The notes: generated by a model from the sequence alone, not told the origin. A stretch of 64,000 nucleotides of DNA from Pectobacterium aroidearum (GCF_015689195.1 NZ_CP065044.1:3658001-3722000); one strand, 5' to 3'; shown: positions 21,763 through 31,529, counted from the first letter of the stretch. Numbers and translations: made by a program.

Positions 21763-21793
21763 TTGACCCTCCCCTTGCTAGAAGGTTTACCTT
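21763..21793 (+). promoter_or_regulatory. copA promoter with CueR operator
   Basis: A -35 TTGACC (21763-21768) and a -10 TTACCT (21788-21793) are separated by 19 bp, the stretched spacing that MerR-family activators need. The spacer holds the interrupted dyad CCTCCCC/GAAGG that corresponds to the E. coli copA CueR site nearly base for base. Confidence 0.85.
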
Positions 21794-21868
21794 ATCCAAT
21801 AACTAGTAGAAATCAGATAGCCGGTCAACGTCTTTCACCTCCGGCTGTGATCACGGGAGAAAATTATT

Positions 21869-24592
21869 ATGTCACAAACCATCGTGTTGTCATTGCAGGG
21901 ACTGACCTGCGGACACTGTGTTCAACGCGTTAAAAAAGCACTGGACGCGCTGCCTGCGGTCGAACACACCACCGTCACACAACAGTACGCCAGCGTCAGC
22001 GGCGATGTTGATTCGCAGACGTTGATCGACACCATTGAGCAGGCTGGCTACGAAGCACAGCCTGCGACTACACCGGATGTGTCCCTCCAACTTTCCGGCC
22101 TGAGCTGCAATCACTGCGTCGCCGCGACACGTAAAGTGCTGGAAGCCATTCCCGGCGTCGTGGCAACGGATGTCACCACAGAGCAGGCCGCCGTGTATGG
22201 CAACGTTGAGGCCACGGTACTGATTAGCGCGATTGAAGAAGCCGGCTATCACGCCAGCGTACAGGAGAGCGTTCACCCAAAAACTGAGCCGCTGGCACAG
22301 GTAGCGACAACGCCGGAAGCGCTGCCAGCGGCCGAGAACACTCTTCCGGTAACGACAACACTCGCCACCAACGATGACGACAGCGTGCAGCTCCTGCTCC
22401 AAGGCATGAGCTGCGCCAGCTGCGTAAACCGCGTACAAACAGCGTTGCAAAGCGTCAGCGGCGTCACGCAAGCGCGGGTAAATCTGGCCGAACGCAGTGC
22501 GTTGGTCAGCGGTCATGCGGAACCGGAAGCGTTGATTGCCGCCGTAGAGCAAGCAGGCTATGGGGCAGAAATTATTCAGGACGAAGAAGCGCGCCGCGCG
22601 CGCCAGCAGCAAACCTCGCAGCAAGCTATCCGCCGTTTCCAATGGCAGGCCGCACTGGGCTTGCTGCTTGGTGTACCGCTGATGTTGTGGGGCGTATTGG
22701 GCGGCAGTATGAGCCTGACGCCAGAGAACCAAACACCGTGGCTCATCATCGGGATATTGACGCTGGCGGTGATGGTGTTGGCTGGCAGCCATTTTTACCG
22801 TAACGCCTGGCGTAGCCTGAAAAACGGTGCCGCCACCATGGATACGCTGGTCGCACTGGGAACGGGCGCAGCATGGCTTTATTCCATTACCGTTAACCTG
22901 TGGCCAGAGCTTTTCCCAATGGCAGCGCGCCATCTTTACTACGAAGCCAGCGCGATGATCATCGGTTTAATCAATCTGGGCCATGCGCTGGAGCAGCGCG
23001 CCCGCCAGCGATCTTCTCGTGCGCTGGAACGGCTACTCGATTTGACGCCCCCTACCGCACGCGTCGTGACGGCAGAAGGTGAAAAATCCATTCCGTTATC
23101 CGACGTACAGTCCGGCATGACGTTGCGCCTGACAACCGGCGATCGTATTCCTGTCGATGGTGAGATTTTGCAAGGCGAAGTGTGGGTGGATGAAGCCATG
23201 CTGACCGGGGAACCGATCCCACAATCCAAAACGACTGGCGACAACGTGCATGCCGGTACGCTGGTTTCCGACGGCAGCGTCCTCTTCCGGGCGGACGCGA
23301 TCGGCAACCAAACGACCCTGTCGCGAATCATCCGGCTGGTCAGACAGGCGCAAAGCAGCAAACCCGCCATCGGTCAGTTAGCGGATCGTATCTCTGCCGT
23401 GTTTGTTCCCGTTGTCGTGGCTATCGCACTTCTCAGTGGCGCGATCTGGTTCTTCGTGGGGCCACAGCCGCAGATGGTCTATACGCTCATTATCGTCACG
23501 ACTGTCCTAATCATTGCCTGCCCTTGTGCGCTTGGGCTGGCAACGCCGATGTCGATTATTTCCGGCGTCGGACGTGCCGCAGAGTTTGGTGTACTGGTAC
23601 GGGATGCCGATGCCTTACAGCAGGCCAGCAAGCTGGATGTGCTGGTGTTTGACAAAACCGGTACGCTAACCGAAGGGCAGCCGCGCGTCGTGGCGGTTCA
23701 TACCTTCGGTGATGTGACGGAAACACAGGCGCTGGCCTGGGCGGCCTCTCTCGAACTGGGCTCTAATCACCCGCTGGCAAAAGCGATTCTTGAACGCGCA
23801 GAGAATCTGCCGCTCACCCCAGCCGAGCAGTTCCGTACGCTACGCGGTCTCGGGGTCAGCGGCAAGATCGGCGACACCAACTTGCTGCTGGGGAATCCAG
23901 CTCTACTCAAACAGCATCAGGTCGATATCACCGAAGGTGAAACGCTGATCAACGAGCAGGCTCAGCGCGGCATCACACCGGTGTTGCTTGCGGCGAATGG
24001 TCGCATCATCGCGGTGTTATCTATCCACGATCCGCTGCGCGCAGATAGCATCAGCGCCTTACAGCGTCTGCACCGGCAGGGCTATCAGCTCGTTATGCTA
24101 ACGGGAGACAACCCGCTCACAGCGAAGAGCATCGCGACAGAAGCGGGTATCGACCAAGTGATTGCCGGGGTGCTGCCAGACGGCAAAGCGGACGCGATCA
24201 AAAAGCTACAGGCTCAAGGCAAACGCGTGGCAATGATTGGTGACGGCATCAACGATGCGCCAGCACTGGCGCAGGCTGATGTCGGCATTGCGATGGGCGG
24301 TGGCAGCGATATTGCGATTGAAACCGCCGCTATCACGCTGATGCGTCACAGCCTGCATGGCGTCGCCGATGCGCTGGCGCTCTCCAATGCCACGCTGCGC
24401 AACATGAAGCAGAACCTGCTAGGCGCGTTTATCTATAACTCGCTGGGGATCCCGATCGCGGCAGGCGTGCTTTACCCGCTGACCGGCGCGCTACTCAGCC
24501 CGGTGGTCGCCGGTGCCGCTATGGCGCTCTCCTCCATCACGGTAGTCAGTAACGCCAACCGCCTGCTTCGCTTTAAACCTAAAAGTGAGTAA
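21869..24592 (+). CDS. copA: CopA, Cu(I)-exporting P1B-type ATPase with three HMA domains
   Basis: Inner-membrane Cu(I)/Ag(I) efflux ATPase (907 aa, longer than the 834 of E. coli). Three N-terminal heavy-metal-associated domains carry GLTCGHC (Cys14/Cys17), GLSCNHC (near 75) and GMSCASC (near 180); E. coli CopA has two. Downstream are the transmembrane CPC copper site in IIACPCALG, the phosphorylation motif DKTGTLTEG, and the hinge [11 protein letters not shown] -1 frameshift signal at 22276-22332 would yield a 139-residue product with only the first two HMA domains. Expression is controlled by the adjacent CueR promoter. Confidence 0.97.
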   Translation: MSQTIVLSLQGLTCGHCVQRVKKALDALPAVEHTTVTQQYASVSGDVDSQTLIDTIEQAGYEAQPATTPDVSLQLSGLSCNHCVAATRKVLEAIPGVVATDVTTEQAAVYGNVEATVLISAIEEAGYHASVQESVHPKTEPLAQVATTPEALPAAENTLPVTTTLATNDDDSVQLLLQGMSCASCVNRVQTALQSVSGVTQARVNLAERSALVSGHAEPEALIAAVEQAGYGAEIIQDEEARRARQQQTSQQAIRRFQWQAALGLLLGVPLMLWGVLGGSMSLTPENQTPWLIIGILTLAVMVLAGSHFYRNAWRSLKNGAATMDTLVALGTGAAWLYSITVNLWPELFPMAARHLYYEASAMIIGLINLGHALEQRARQRSSRALERLLDLTPPTARVVTAEGEKSIPLSDVQSGMTLRLTTGDRIPVDGEILQGEVWVDEAMLTGEPIPQSKTTGDNVHAGTLVSDGSVLFRADAIGNQTTLSRIIRLVRQAQSSKPAIGQLADRISAVFVPVVVAIALLSGAIWFFVGPQPQMVYTLIIVTTVLIIACPCALGLATPMSIISGVGRAAEFGVLVRDADALQQASKLDVLVFDKTGTLTEGQPRVVAVHTFGDVTETQALAWAASLELGSNHPLAKAILERAENLPLTPAEQFRTLRGLGVSGKIGDTNLLLGNPALLKQHQVDITEGETLINEQAQRGITPVLLAANGRIIAVLSIHDPLRADSISALQRLHRQGYQLVMLTGDNPLTAKSIATEAGIDQVIAGVLPDGKADAIKKLQAQGKRVAMIGDGINDAPALAQADVGIAMGGGSDIAIETAAITLMRHSLHGVADALALSNATLRNMKQNLLGAFIYNSLGIPIAAGVLYPLTGALLSPVVAGAAMALSSITVVSNANRLLRFKPKSE
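22276..22332 (+). promoter_or_regulatory. Programmed -1 ribosomal frameshift signal in copA
   Basis: Slippery heptamer C CCA AAA at 22276-22282 (zero frame CAC CCA AAA, His136-Pro137-Lys138). It is followed after 5 nt by a perfect 10-bp stem GCCGCTGGCA (22288-22297)/TGCCAGCGGC (22323-22332). After a -1 slip the ribosome reads AAC then TGA (22285-22287). E. coli copA is known to frameshift at the homologous His-Pro-Lys site to make the chaperone CopA(Z). Confidence 0.8.
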
Positions 24593-24602
24593 TGCAGACG
24601 CG

Positions 24603-24634
24603 GCACGTCTCAACAACGTGCCGCGTTTGGCTTT
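24603..24634 (+). terminator. copA terminator
   Basis: Stem GCGGCACG/CGTGCCGC with loop TCTCAACAA, followed by GTTTGGCTTTTCC, ten bases after the copA stop. Confidence 0.7.
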
Positions 24635-24765
24635 TCCGAAAATCATCGCGTTTTTATCGCCTGTAGCCAGAGCGATTCCATCAGGTTCACACCAGCATCG
24701 GTATACCTTGTATTGTGCCGCATCTAGCGTTTAGCATAGTTATTCCACATCAGGAGACGGAACCC

Positions 24766-25584
24766 ATGGGGCAATTGCTGCGTAGAATCGCGACTTTTCT
24801 TGGTTTTATTTCACCGCTGGCTTATGCCTACCCGGCGATAGACGTCCAACTTGCCAATGCGCGGCAACTGCATCTGGTCGGCAGTATTCATATGGGTAGT
24901 CAGGATATGGCACCGCTACCCGATGCGCTGCTGCAACAACTCCGTCAGGCGACCGCACTGATCGTCGAAGCCGATATCTCTGATGCACACTCCCCCTTCG
25001 GCCATAATGATGCCGAGTCGCCGCTCGTACAGCGCCTCAGCCCGGAAAACTACCGTCAATTGCAAAAAATCTGCGAATCGCTTTCTTTCGATGAGAGCAA
25101 TATCGATACGCTGCCAGCCTGGCAGGCCGCGCTGATGCTGCAAGCAAGACAGGCACAATTGCTGGGCTTACGCCCCGACTACGGTATCGATTATCAGTTG
25201 ATCAACGCAGCGAAATCTCAGGGTATTCAGGTCATCGAACTGGAAGGGCAGCAGACGCAGGTTGATTTGTTACAGCAACTGCCGCAGGGCGGCCTGCTGC
25301 TACTGGAAGATACGATTAAACACTGGCACACCAACGCACGTCTGCTGCAAACGATGGTAGGTTGGTGGCTAGACAGCAGGCCCGGCCAATATAAGCCGGA
25401 TATCCCTGCGACATTCAGCAATGAAATGACCGACCTGCTGATGGGTCAACGTAACCGTCGTTGGCAACAGCAACTTCAGGCGCTACCGCCCGGAAACTAC
25501 GTTGTGGCCGTCGGCGCACTGCATCTGTATGGCGATGAGAACTTACCTACTCTGCTCAACAACGGTCATTCCGCAACGCAGTAA
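24766..25584 (+). CDS. ybaP: YbaP, TraB/GumN-family protein
   Basis: Protein of about 272 aa in the TraB/GumN (haem-binding-site/erythromycin-esterase-like) family. The N-terminus [21 protein letters not shown] looks like a signal peptide. Family motifs are [10 protein letters not shown] (about 36-45), [23 protein letters not shown] and the C-terminal [11 protein letters not shown], which carry the conserved His/Glu residues thought to bind metal. The function is not established. The start at 24766 is set by AGGAGA at 24752-24757; a longer in-frame start at 24715 lacks a ribosome site and would spoil the signal peptide. Confidence 0.9.
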   Translation: MGQLLRRIATFLGFISPLAYAYPAIDVQLANARQLHLVGSIHMGSQDMAPLPDALLQQLRQATALIVEADISDAHSPFGHNDAESPLVQRLSPENYRQLQKICESLSFDESNIDTLPAWQAALMLQARQAQLLGLRPDYGIDYQLINAAKSQGIQVIELEGQQTQVDLLQQLPQGGLLLLEDTIKHWHTNARLLQTMVGWWLDSRPGQYKPDIPATFSNEMTDLLMGQRNRRWQQQLQALPPGNYVVAVGALHLYGDENLPTLLNNGHSATQ

Positions 25585-25654
25585 AAGAACACATTATGGC
25601 GCGCAACCGCGTCTGCAAGATAAGACCCGCTCAAGGGTTAAGGATAGTGAAATC

Positions 25655-26134
25655 ATGACACCCGCAGTCAATCTGCTCGAAAAGAATAAGGTCGCTTTTA
25701 CGTTACACAGCTACCACCACGACAGCGACGAAACCAATTTTGGCGAGGAAGCAGCCAGAAAGCTGGGACTGAATAAAGAACAGGTTTATAAAACGCTGCT
25801 CGTTTCCCTGAATGGTGATGCGAAGAACCTCGCCGTGGCCGTCACGCCGGTTTCAGGAATGCTTGATCTCAAGAAAGTTGCTCGCGCGCTGTCGGCCAAA
25901 AAAGCCGATATGGCCGATCCGATTATCGCTCAGCGTGTCACAGGTTATCTGGTAGGAGGAATCAGCCCGCTGGGGCAAAAGAAACTGCTGCCGACCGTGA
26001 TTGATGAACCGGCACGCCAGTTCGAGAGCATTTTCATTTCCGGCGGTAAGCGCGGTCTGGATATTGAGCTATCGGCAGACGATCTGGCGCGACTGCTGCG
26101 CGCAACCTTTGCTGATATCGCCAAGCATGATTAA
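25655..26134 (+). CDS. ybaK: YbaK, Cys-tRNA(Pro)/Cys-tRNA(Cys) deacylase
   Basis: Trans-editing enzyme of the YbaK/ProX family that hydrolyses Cys-tRNA(Pro) formed when prolyl-tRNA synthetase mischarges. The 159 aa match E. coli. Visible family sequence includes [19 protein letters not shown] near the N-terminus, the conserved lysine region QVYKTLLV, and [13 protein letters not shown] with [17 protein letters not shown] near the end. I chose ATG 25655 ([12 protein letters not shown]), preceded by AAGG; the upstream in-frame extension overlaps ybaP and is not family-like. Confidence 0.94.
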   Translation: MTPAVNLLEKNKVAFTLHSYHHDSDETNFGEEAARKLGLNKEQVYKTLLVSLNGDAKNLAVAVTPVSGMLDLKKVARALSAKKADMADPIIAQRVTGYLVGGISPLGQKKLLPTVIDEPARQFESIFISGGKRGLDIELSADDLARLLRATFADIAKHD

Positions 26135-26155
26135 TGCCCGTCATTAAACGGGCAT
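26134..26155 (+). terminator. Hairpin after ybaK
   Basis: Stem ATGCCCGT/ACGGGCAT immediately after the ybaK stop codon, without a long T-tract. It is a probable terminator or message-end hairpin. Confidence 0.5.
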
Positions 26156-26234
26156 CATCTTCCGGGCGAGGTGCCTCAAAGTGAAGCAGGTAGCAGGGAA
26201 CTCCACGGCCAGTGTGTCCCCCGCTACCGCCTCA

Positions 26235-26361
<127 letters not shown>

Positions 26362-26366
26362 ATCGA

Positions 26367-27749
26367 TTACTGATCGACTTTCGCCCCTTTATCCAACTGC
26401 ATCACCGGACCTTCTTTCACATTCAGCGTCAGGCCTTTGGTTTGCAGTTCCGCATTCCTGACGCGAATCCCTTTATCCGCATCAATGCGCACGTTATCAA
26501 AGTGGAAACCGCTGAGCGGGGCTTCCGGCACGCCGATAATGTAAGCCGCGGCCTTGGTCTTACCGGTCGACTCCAGATTCTCAATGGTCACATTGCTGAA
26601 ATGCGGCGTTTTGTATTGATCAAACGGCTGCGCTGGATCGGTATCCGGTGGGTAAATCTGCTCACCCATCGTGAAGCCGCCTTCGGCCAGCATCTTATCG
26701 ACTTCAACCTGCACTATCGGCGCGGCTTTGTAGTAAGCAGCAAAGACGAGTGGGATTTCGACATCCACCATTTTGGTATTACGGTAGGTGATATTTTTCA
26801 CTTCGCCGCCTTTACCACGCAGGGTTTTAATGCGGATACCGTACATGGAACCTTCAAACTGGTTGTTTTCAACCAGCACGTTATTCACACCACCAGAGGT
26901 TTCGCTGCCGATCGAAATACCGCGCCCCTGTTTCAGGATATTGTTAGCAATATAAATGTTATCCACGACGCCATTCGGGAAGCGGCTATCCGGCTTCTCG
27001 GCTTTTATCGCAATATGGTCGTCATTACAGTCGATATAGTTGTTGGTGATACGGATATTCTGACTGTCGATCGGGTCGATAGCATCGGTATTTGGCGCAT
27101 GCCACGGCGACAGAATGCGCGTGCCGTTCACATCCACATCGTGCGAATAACGCATCACAATGTGAAAGCTTGGAGAATGCGTGAGCGTGACGCCATCTAC
27201 CAGCACGTTGCTGGAACTTTTGATATAAATCAGACGAGGACGATCGGTTCCGCCCTTTTTGCCCGTTGCACGAATATTCTCACGCCAGCGTTCCCACCAG
27301 ACGGCGCCCTGTCCATCAATGGTGCCCTGACCGGTGATAGCCACGTTCTGCGCGTCGGCAATACTGATAAAGGGAAGCCAGCCATTTTCCGCTTCAGCGT
27401 ATTTGGTTTTTTCCGTTGCGCGATACGCCGCGATTTCGGTCGACGCAACGATAGTTGCATCTTTTGCCAAATCCAGTCGGATGTTACTTTTCAGGAACAA
27501 CGGATCGACCAGATAGTTACCGCGAGGTACGTGTACCGTTCCGCCACCAGCCGCAGCGCAATCATCAATCGCTTTCTGGAAAGCTTCGGTATTTAGTGCG
27601 ATCTGTAGGCGGTGACCTTCGGCCCCGTATTGTGTGACGTCACAGATTTTATCGGGGAATTTCACTGAACTGGCCGCTTGTGCCGTGCCAGCTTGAATAC
27701 CCAGAGTGATGCAGGAAGCCATTAATGACAGAGCAAGACCACTACGCAT
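26367..27749 (-). CDS. pehN: Secreted GH28 polygalacturonase, PehN-like
   Basis: Pectin-degrading glycoside hydrolase of family 28 that cleaves polygalacturonate. From ATG 27749 the protein is 460 aa with a Sec signal peptide (hydrophobic core about 5-20, cleavage near GTAQA). GH28 catalytic landmarks are NTDAIDP, CNDDHIAIK (the Asp-Asp pair), GRGISIGSE (Arg replaces the usual His of GHG) and RIKT. The longer in-frame start at 27827 would precede the signal peptide and is rejected; GGTGAGG lies just before 27749. A KdgR-type operator lies 18-36 bp upstream. Whether it acts as an endo- or exo-enzyme cannot be told here, and the pehN symbol is by resemblance. Confidence 0.85.
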   Translation of the reverse strand: MRSGLALSLMASCITLGIQAGTAQAASSVKFPDKICDVTQYGAEGHRLQIALNTEAFQKAIDDCAAAGGGTVHVPRGNYLVDPLFLKSNIRLDLAKDATIVASTEIAAYRATEKTKYAEAENGWLPFISIADAQNVAITGQGTIDGQGAVWWERWRENIRATGKKGGTDRPRLIYIKSSSNVLVDGVTLTHSPSFHIVMRYSHDVDVNGTRILSPWHAPNTDAIDPIDSQNIRITNNYIDCNDDHIAIKAEKPDSRFPNGVVDNIYIANNILKQGRGISIGSETSGGVNNVLVENNQFEGSMYGIRIKTLRGKGGEVKNITYRNTKMVDVEIPLVFAAYYKAAPIVQVEVDKMLAEGGFTMGEQIYPPDTDPAQPFDQYKTPHFSNVTIENLESTGKTKAAAYIIGVPEAPLSGFHFDNVRIDADKGIRVRNAELQTKGLTLNVKEGPVMQLDKGAKVDQ

Positions 27750-27766
27750 ACTTAACCTCACCAAAT

Positions 27767-27785
27767 AATGAAATATCGTTTTAAT
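27767..27785 (-). promoter_or_regulatory. KdgR operator upstream of pehN
   Basis: The 19-bp sequence AATGAAATATCGTTTTAAT fits the KdgR consensus AATRAAAYRNYRTTTYATT at all but one position by my hand alignment. KdgR represses pectinolysis genes in soft-rot enterobacteria until pectin breakdown products appear. The site sits between promoter and start codon, where a bound repressor would block transcription. Confidence 0.8.
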
Positions 27786-27985
27786 AAAATACCACCAACA
27801 TTCCAGTAAAAAGCGAGGGACGATCACGTTTTAGATGTATTCGTAATAATTACAATAAGATATGAATTTTTCTGTGCAATTGCCCTATTCACATTTTGCC
27901 AATCGCCATAGGATGAAGATCGCTCTGTCTGGTCGTGGGCAACGCAGTGTGAAAGGAAGCGAAAAGAAAGCAGGATTAAGAAATG

Positions 27986-28008
27986 GTGCTGGCCTGAGCG
28001 ACCAGCAC
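27986..28008 (-). terminator. Terminator of the btsT-yjiX-yjiA group
   Basis: Stem GTGCTGG/CCAGCAC (27986-27992, 28002-28008), 18 nt downstream of the yjiA stop on the minus strand and followed there by ATTTCTTAAT. Confidence 0.55.
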
Positions 28009-28025
28009 AAATAAGATGAATAGCG

Positions 28026-29012
28026 CTATGCCGTCAGGCGAGCGAAAGCGTCACGGATTTCCTGTTCAGGTAAGTCCACACCAATAAACACCAGCACGCT
28101 CTTCTTTTCTTCATCAGGCTGCCATTCTCTGTCCCAGTCGGCGCTGTACAAGCGCTGAACGCCCTGAAACAGCAGACGCCGGTCATCACCGTTAATGGCC
28201 AGAATGCCCTTATAACGCAGCAAATTATCGGAGAATTGCAGCAGCAGATTTTCCATTACATCAGAGACGGCCTGAAGCTCAACCGCCTTATCGAGATAGA
28301 CGACGATCGACTGCACGTTATTCTGCGCGGGGGCAATAAAGCGAAACACCGGCGTTTTCACATCCAGTTCATCGCTGAGAACAAAACCATCAATGTTGAA
28401 CAGCACGCTCAGATCGATATCGCCGTGTACGACAGGATAGATCGGTGCACGCGCATTAATGCGCTGAAGACGCGGTAGCAGCGTTTCGTCTTCGTTTGCC
28501 ACATCGGTTTTGGTTAACAGTATACGGTCGGCATAGCCAATCTGCGACTGCGCGATAGTAAATTGATCGAGCTGCTGTTGCGCATGCACCGCATCCACCA
28601 GCGTGATAATACCGTCCAGAACAAAACGCTCGCAGATAACCTCATGAGAGAAGAAAGTCTGCGCCACTGGCCCCGGATCGGCCATACCGGTACATTCAAT
28701 AATGACGTGATCAAAATCCAGCGTACCGTTATCTACGCCATCAATCAGATCGAGCAGCGCATCGGCCAGCTCATTGGACTGCGTGCAGCAGATGCAGCCG
28801 TTGCTCAGCGTCGTAATCTGGCTGGCGCGTTCACCGATTAACGTATTATCAATCGGGACTTCACCAAATTCGTTTTCAATCACAGCAATTTTGTAGCCGT
28901 GGTCTGCATTCAGGATATGGCGTAATAAGGTGGTTTTTCCCGCGCCGAGAAAACCGGTCAGGATAGTGACATACACGGGGGTAGCCACATCAGAGGATAA
29001 AGGTTGAGTCAT
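28026..29012 (-). CDS. yjiA: YjiA, COG0523/CobW-family GTPase
   Basis: G3E-family P-loop GTPase of about 328 aa related to metal chaperones. Walker A is GFLGAGKTT (about 19-27). The family metal motif CxCC appears in NGCICCTQSNEL, and a second conserved segment is IIECTGMADPGPV. The C-terminal CobW domain ends near the stop. In E. coli YjiA binds Zn, Co and Ni and has a role in metal stress that is not fully defined. I chose ATG 29012 (MTQPLSSDVA), 17 nt downstream of the yjiX stop; an upstream in-frame start at 29057 would overlap yjiX. Confidence 0.92.
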   Translation of the reverse strand: MTQPLSSDVATPVYVTILTGFLGAGKTTLLRHILNADHGYKIAVIENEFGEVPIDNTLIGERASQITTLSNGCICCTQSNELADALLDLIDGVDNGTLDFDHVIIECTGMADPGPVAQTFFSHEVICERFVLDGIITLVDAVHAQQQLDQFTIAQSQIGYADRILLTKTDVANEDETLLPRLQRINARAPIYPVVHGDIDLSVLFNIDGFVLSDELDVKTPVFRFIAPAQNNVQSIVVYLDKAVELQAVSDVMENLLLQFSDNLLRYKGILAINGDDRRLLFQGVQRLYSADWDREWQPDEEKKSVLVFIGVDLPEQEIRDAFARLTA

Positions 29013-29028
29013 AACAGGTTCCAAGTCG

Positions 29029-29232
29029 TTAACAGCAGCGCATCCCGCCTTTGCCATCTCCGCCGTAACGCGCCTGCTGGCGTTCGCGGAAAAATTCTTC
29101 GTACGTCATCGCAGGTTTATCCGGGTGATTGGTCTGCATATGCTGCACATAGGTATCGTAATCTGGCATACCGACCAGCATACGCGCCGCCTGGCCCAAA
29201 TATTTTCCTGCTTTTCCCAGATTGCCAAACAT
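29029..29232 (-). CDS. yjiX: YjiX, YbdD/YjiX-family small protein
   Basis: Small protein of 67 aa, the usual length of the family, starting [18 protein letters not shown] with GGAGGT six bases before the ATG. It ends in the conserved [12 protein letters not shown] with a terminal Cys-Cys. YbdD/YjiX proteins always accompany CstA/BtsT-type transporters and are needed for transport activity in E. coli. It lies between btsT and yjiA on the same strand. A longer ORF from 29298 is ignored because the extra residues cross a terminator hairpin. Confidence 0.94.
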   Translation of the reverse strand: MFGNLGKAGKYLGQAARMLVGMPDYDTYVQHMQTNHPDKPAMTYEEFFRERQQARYGGDGKGGMRCC

Positions 29233-29268
29233 CATTACCTCCAGACTATCACCAGCAATCGCAGCTAG

Positions 29269-29308
29269 ATAAAAAATACCCTGTATAACGTTATACATTA
29301 TACAGGGT
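29269..29308 (-). terminator. Attenuator-like terminator between btsT and yjiX
   Basis: Perfect 11-bp inverted repeat ACCCTGTATAA/TTATACAGGGT (29278-29288 and 29298-29308), followed on the minus strand by TTTTTT (from 29274 downward). It stands inside the btsT-yjiX intergenic gap, so it should reduce but not abolish read-through into yjiX and yjiA. Confidence 0.75.
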
Positions 29309-29375
29309 ATCTGTACCCGTCATCTTTCGCGTTCAACCTTGCTAGCTGTCTCGCAAAATCAGACGGGCATGTGGC

Positions 29376-31529
29376 TTAGTGGCCGGAAGAGACTTTCACG
29401 CCACCTTCAGGAACCGGAACATACGGCGTTTCCTGATCGGTACGTTCAGCCACTTTACGTGCAGCCAGTGCCGCTTTGATACCGTACGCGATAATGCTGT
29501 ACACCACGATCAGGAACAGAATGCTCAGACCGGCGTTGGTATAGTTGTTTGTCACGATATGGTTCATATTCGAAATCTGCTGTGCGCTCAGATCGGCACC
29601 GCCTTCTGCAATTTTGCCCTTGAACATGTTCGCCATGTAGAAGAAGCCTTCCAACTGTGGGTTGTCGCTGAACAATTTCAGCCCCAGCGCCCAAGTCGTA
29701 CAGATCAGCAGCCAAATCGCCGGAAGCAGCGTGACCCAGATGTACTGTGTACGTTTCATCTTAATCAGAATTACTGTACCCAGAATCAGCGCGACGGCAG
29801 CCAGCATCTGGTTAGAGATACCGAACAGCGGCCATAGGCTCTTCACGCCGCCCAGCGGATCGACCACGCCTTGATACAGCAGGTAGCCCCACAGACCGAC
29901 GCAGCCCGCCGTACCGATGATACCAGCAATCAGCGAGTCAGTTTTCTTCAGGAACGGAACAAAGTTACCCAACAGATCCTGCAACATGAAGCGGCCCGCA
30001 CGCGTACCCGCATCCAGTGCGGTCAGAATGAACAGCGCCTCAAACAGAATACCGAAGTGATACCAGAAGCCCATGTCGGCACCAGGAATGATCTGGTGGA
30101 ACACGTGTGCGATACCAACAGCCAGCGTTGGTGCACCGCCTGCACGGTTCAGAACGGAAGGTTCACCGATGTCTTTCGCCGTTTGCAGAATCTGCTCAGG
30201 AGAAATCACGAAGCCCCAGGAGCTAACGGTCGCCGCCGCGTGGGCGGACACATCCTGCAGTTGCGCCAGAATCATCGGCGCATCCGCCGTGCCCAGTCGG
30301 TGCAGGTCTGGCATCGTAATCCCCAGCGCCGCTGGTGGCGTGTTCATCGCGAAGTACAGACCGGGTTCGATAATTGATGCCGCAACCAGCGCCATCACCG
30401 CAACGAAAGATTCCATCAGCATGGCACCGTAACCGATGAAACGCGCATCGTTTTCGTTAGCCAGCAGTTTCGGTGTGGTACCGGATGCAATCAGCGCGTG
30501 GAAGCCGGATACGGCACCACAGGCGATAGTAATAAACAGGAACGGGAACAGCGTACCTTTCCAGACCGGGCCGGTGCCATCCACAAACTGCGTGACCGCT
30601 GGCATTTTCAGATCCGGGTTCAGGATCACGATACCAATCGCCAGACCGACGATGACACCGATTTTCAGGAAGGTTGCCAGATAGTCACGCGGAGCCAGAA
30701 TCAACCATACTGGCAGCAGTGCCGACACGAAAGCATAGCCAATCAGCGTATAGGTAATCGTCGTATCTTTGAAGGTCAGCGCCGGGCCCCAGTACGGATC
30801 GTGGGCAACCACGCCACCGAACCAGATCGCCAATACCAACAGCACGATCCCCATCACCGAGACTTCACCGACTTTACCCGGACGGATAAAGCGCATGTAG
30901 ATGCCCATAAACAGCGCGATCGGCACCGTCGAACAAACGGTAAAGACGCCCCATGGGCTTTCTGCCAGTGCTTTCACCACGATCAGCGCCAGTACGGCAA
31001 GAATAATGATCATGATCAGGAAGCAACCGAACAGCGCAATCGTACCCGGTACAGGCCCCAGCTCTTTCTTGACGATTTCGCCTAGCGACGTGCCATTACG
31101 ACGGGTTGAAATAAACAGAACCATGAAGTCCTGTACTGCCCCCGCCAGCACCACCCCCGCCAGAAGCCATAAGGTGCCCGGCAAGTAGCCGACCTGCGCG
31201 GCCAGTACCGGCCCAACCAGCGGACCCGCACCTGCGATAGCGGCAAAGTGGTGTCCGAACAGGACGTTACGGTTCGTCGGCACATAGTTGAGGCCGTCGT
31301 TATTAACAACGGCAGGGGTTGCTCTGGTCGGATCCAACTGCATGACTTTTTGTGCGATATACAGGCTGTAGTATCGATAGGCCACGAGGTAAACGGCGAC
31401 AGAAGCAACAATAATCCATAATGCACTGACATGCTCACCGCGACGTAGTGCGACTACGCCGAGGCAGGCAGCCCCAATGATTCCAAGAATCATCCAGGGG
31501 ATGTGTTTAAGAATGGAACTGCTCTTCAT
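29376..31529 (-). CDS. btsT: BtsT/YjiY, CstA-family pyruvate:proton symporter
   Basis: Inner-membrane transporter of 717 aa with about 16-18 hydrophobic segments. The family signature GHHFAAIAGAGPLVGPVLAAQ is visible here as HHFAAIAGAGPLVGP near residue 90, with the later VSGFHALIASGTTPKLL and GFWYHFGILFEALFILTALDAGTRAGRFM blocks (given in pieces). BtsT imports pyruvate in E. coli; CstA is the close paralog. The btsT-yjiX-yjiA order is that of the E. coli yjiY locus, which decides the name. Start at ATG 31529 (MKSSSILKH) has AGGATG upstream; the long in-frame upstream extension is not conserved-looking. Confidence 0.92.
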   Translation of the reverse strand: MKSSSILKHIPWMILGIIGAACLGVVALRRGEHVSALWIIVASVAVYLVAYRYYSLYIAQKVMQLDPTRATPAVVNNDGLNYVPTNRNVLFGHHFAAIAGAGPLVGPVLAAQVGYLPGTLWLLAGVVLAGAVQDFMVLFISTRRNGTSLGEIVKKELGPVPGTIALFGCFLIMIIILAVLALIVVKALAESPWGVFTVCSTVPIALFMGIYMRFIRPGKVGEVSVMGIVLLVLAIWFGGVVAHDPYWGPALTFKDTTITYTLIGYAFVSALLPVWLILAPRDYLATFLKIGVIVGLAIGIVILNPDLKMPAVTQFVDGTGPVWKGTLFPFLFITIACGAVSGFHALIASGTTPKLLANENDARFIGYGAMLMESFVAVMALVAASIIEPGLYFAMNTPPAALGITMPDLHRLGTADAPMILAQLQDVSAHAAATVSSWGFVISPEQILQTAKDIGEPSVLNRAGGAPTLAVGIAHVFHQIIPGADMGFWYHFGILFEALFILTALDAGTRAGRFMLQDLLGNFVPFLKKTDSLIAGIIGTAGCVGLWGYLLYQGVVDPLGGVKSLWPLFGISNQMLAAVALILGTVILIKMKRTQYIWVTLLPAIWLLICTTWALGLKLFSDNPQLEGFFYMANMFKGKIAEGGADLSAQQISNMNHIVTNNYTNAGLSILFLIVVYSIIAYGIKAALAARKVAERTDQETPYVPVPEGGVKVSSGH

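Noticed and set aside
26442-27596. Long open frame (384 codons) on the plus strand opposite pehN
   Set aside because: It is antisense to a gene with clear GH28 motifs and a signal peptide; its protein has no recognisable features and no ribosome site.
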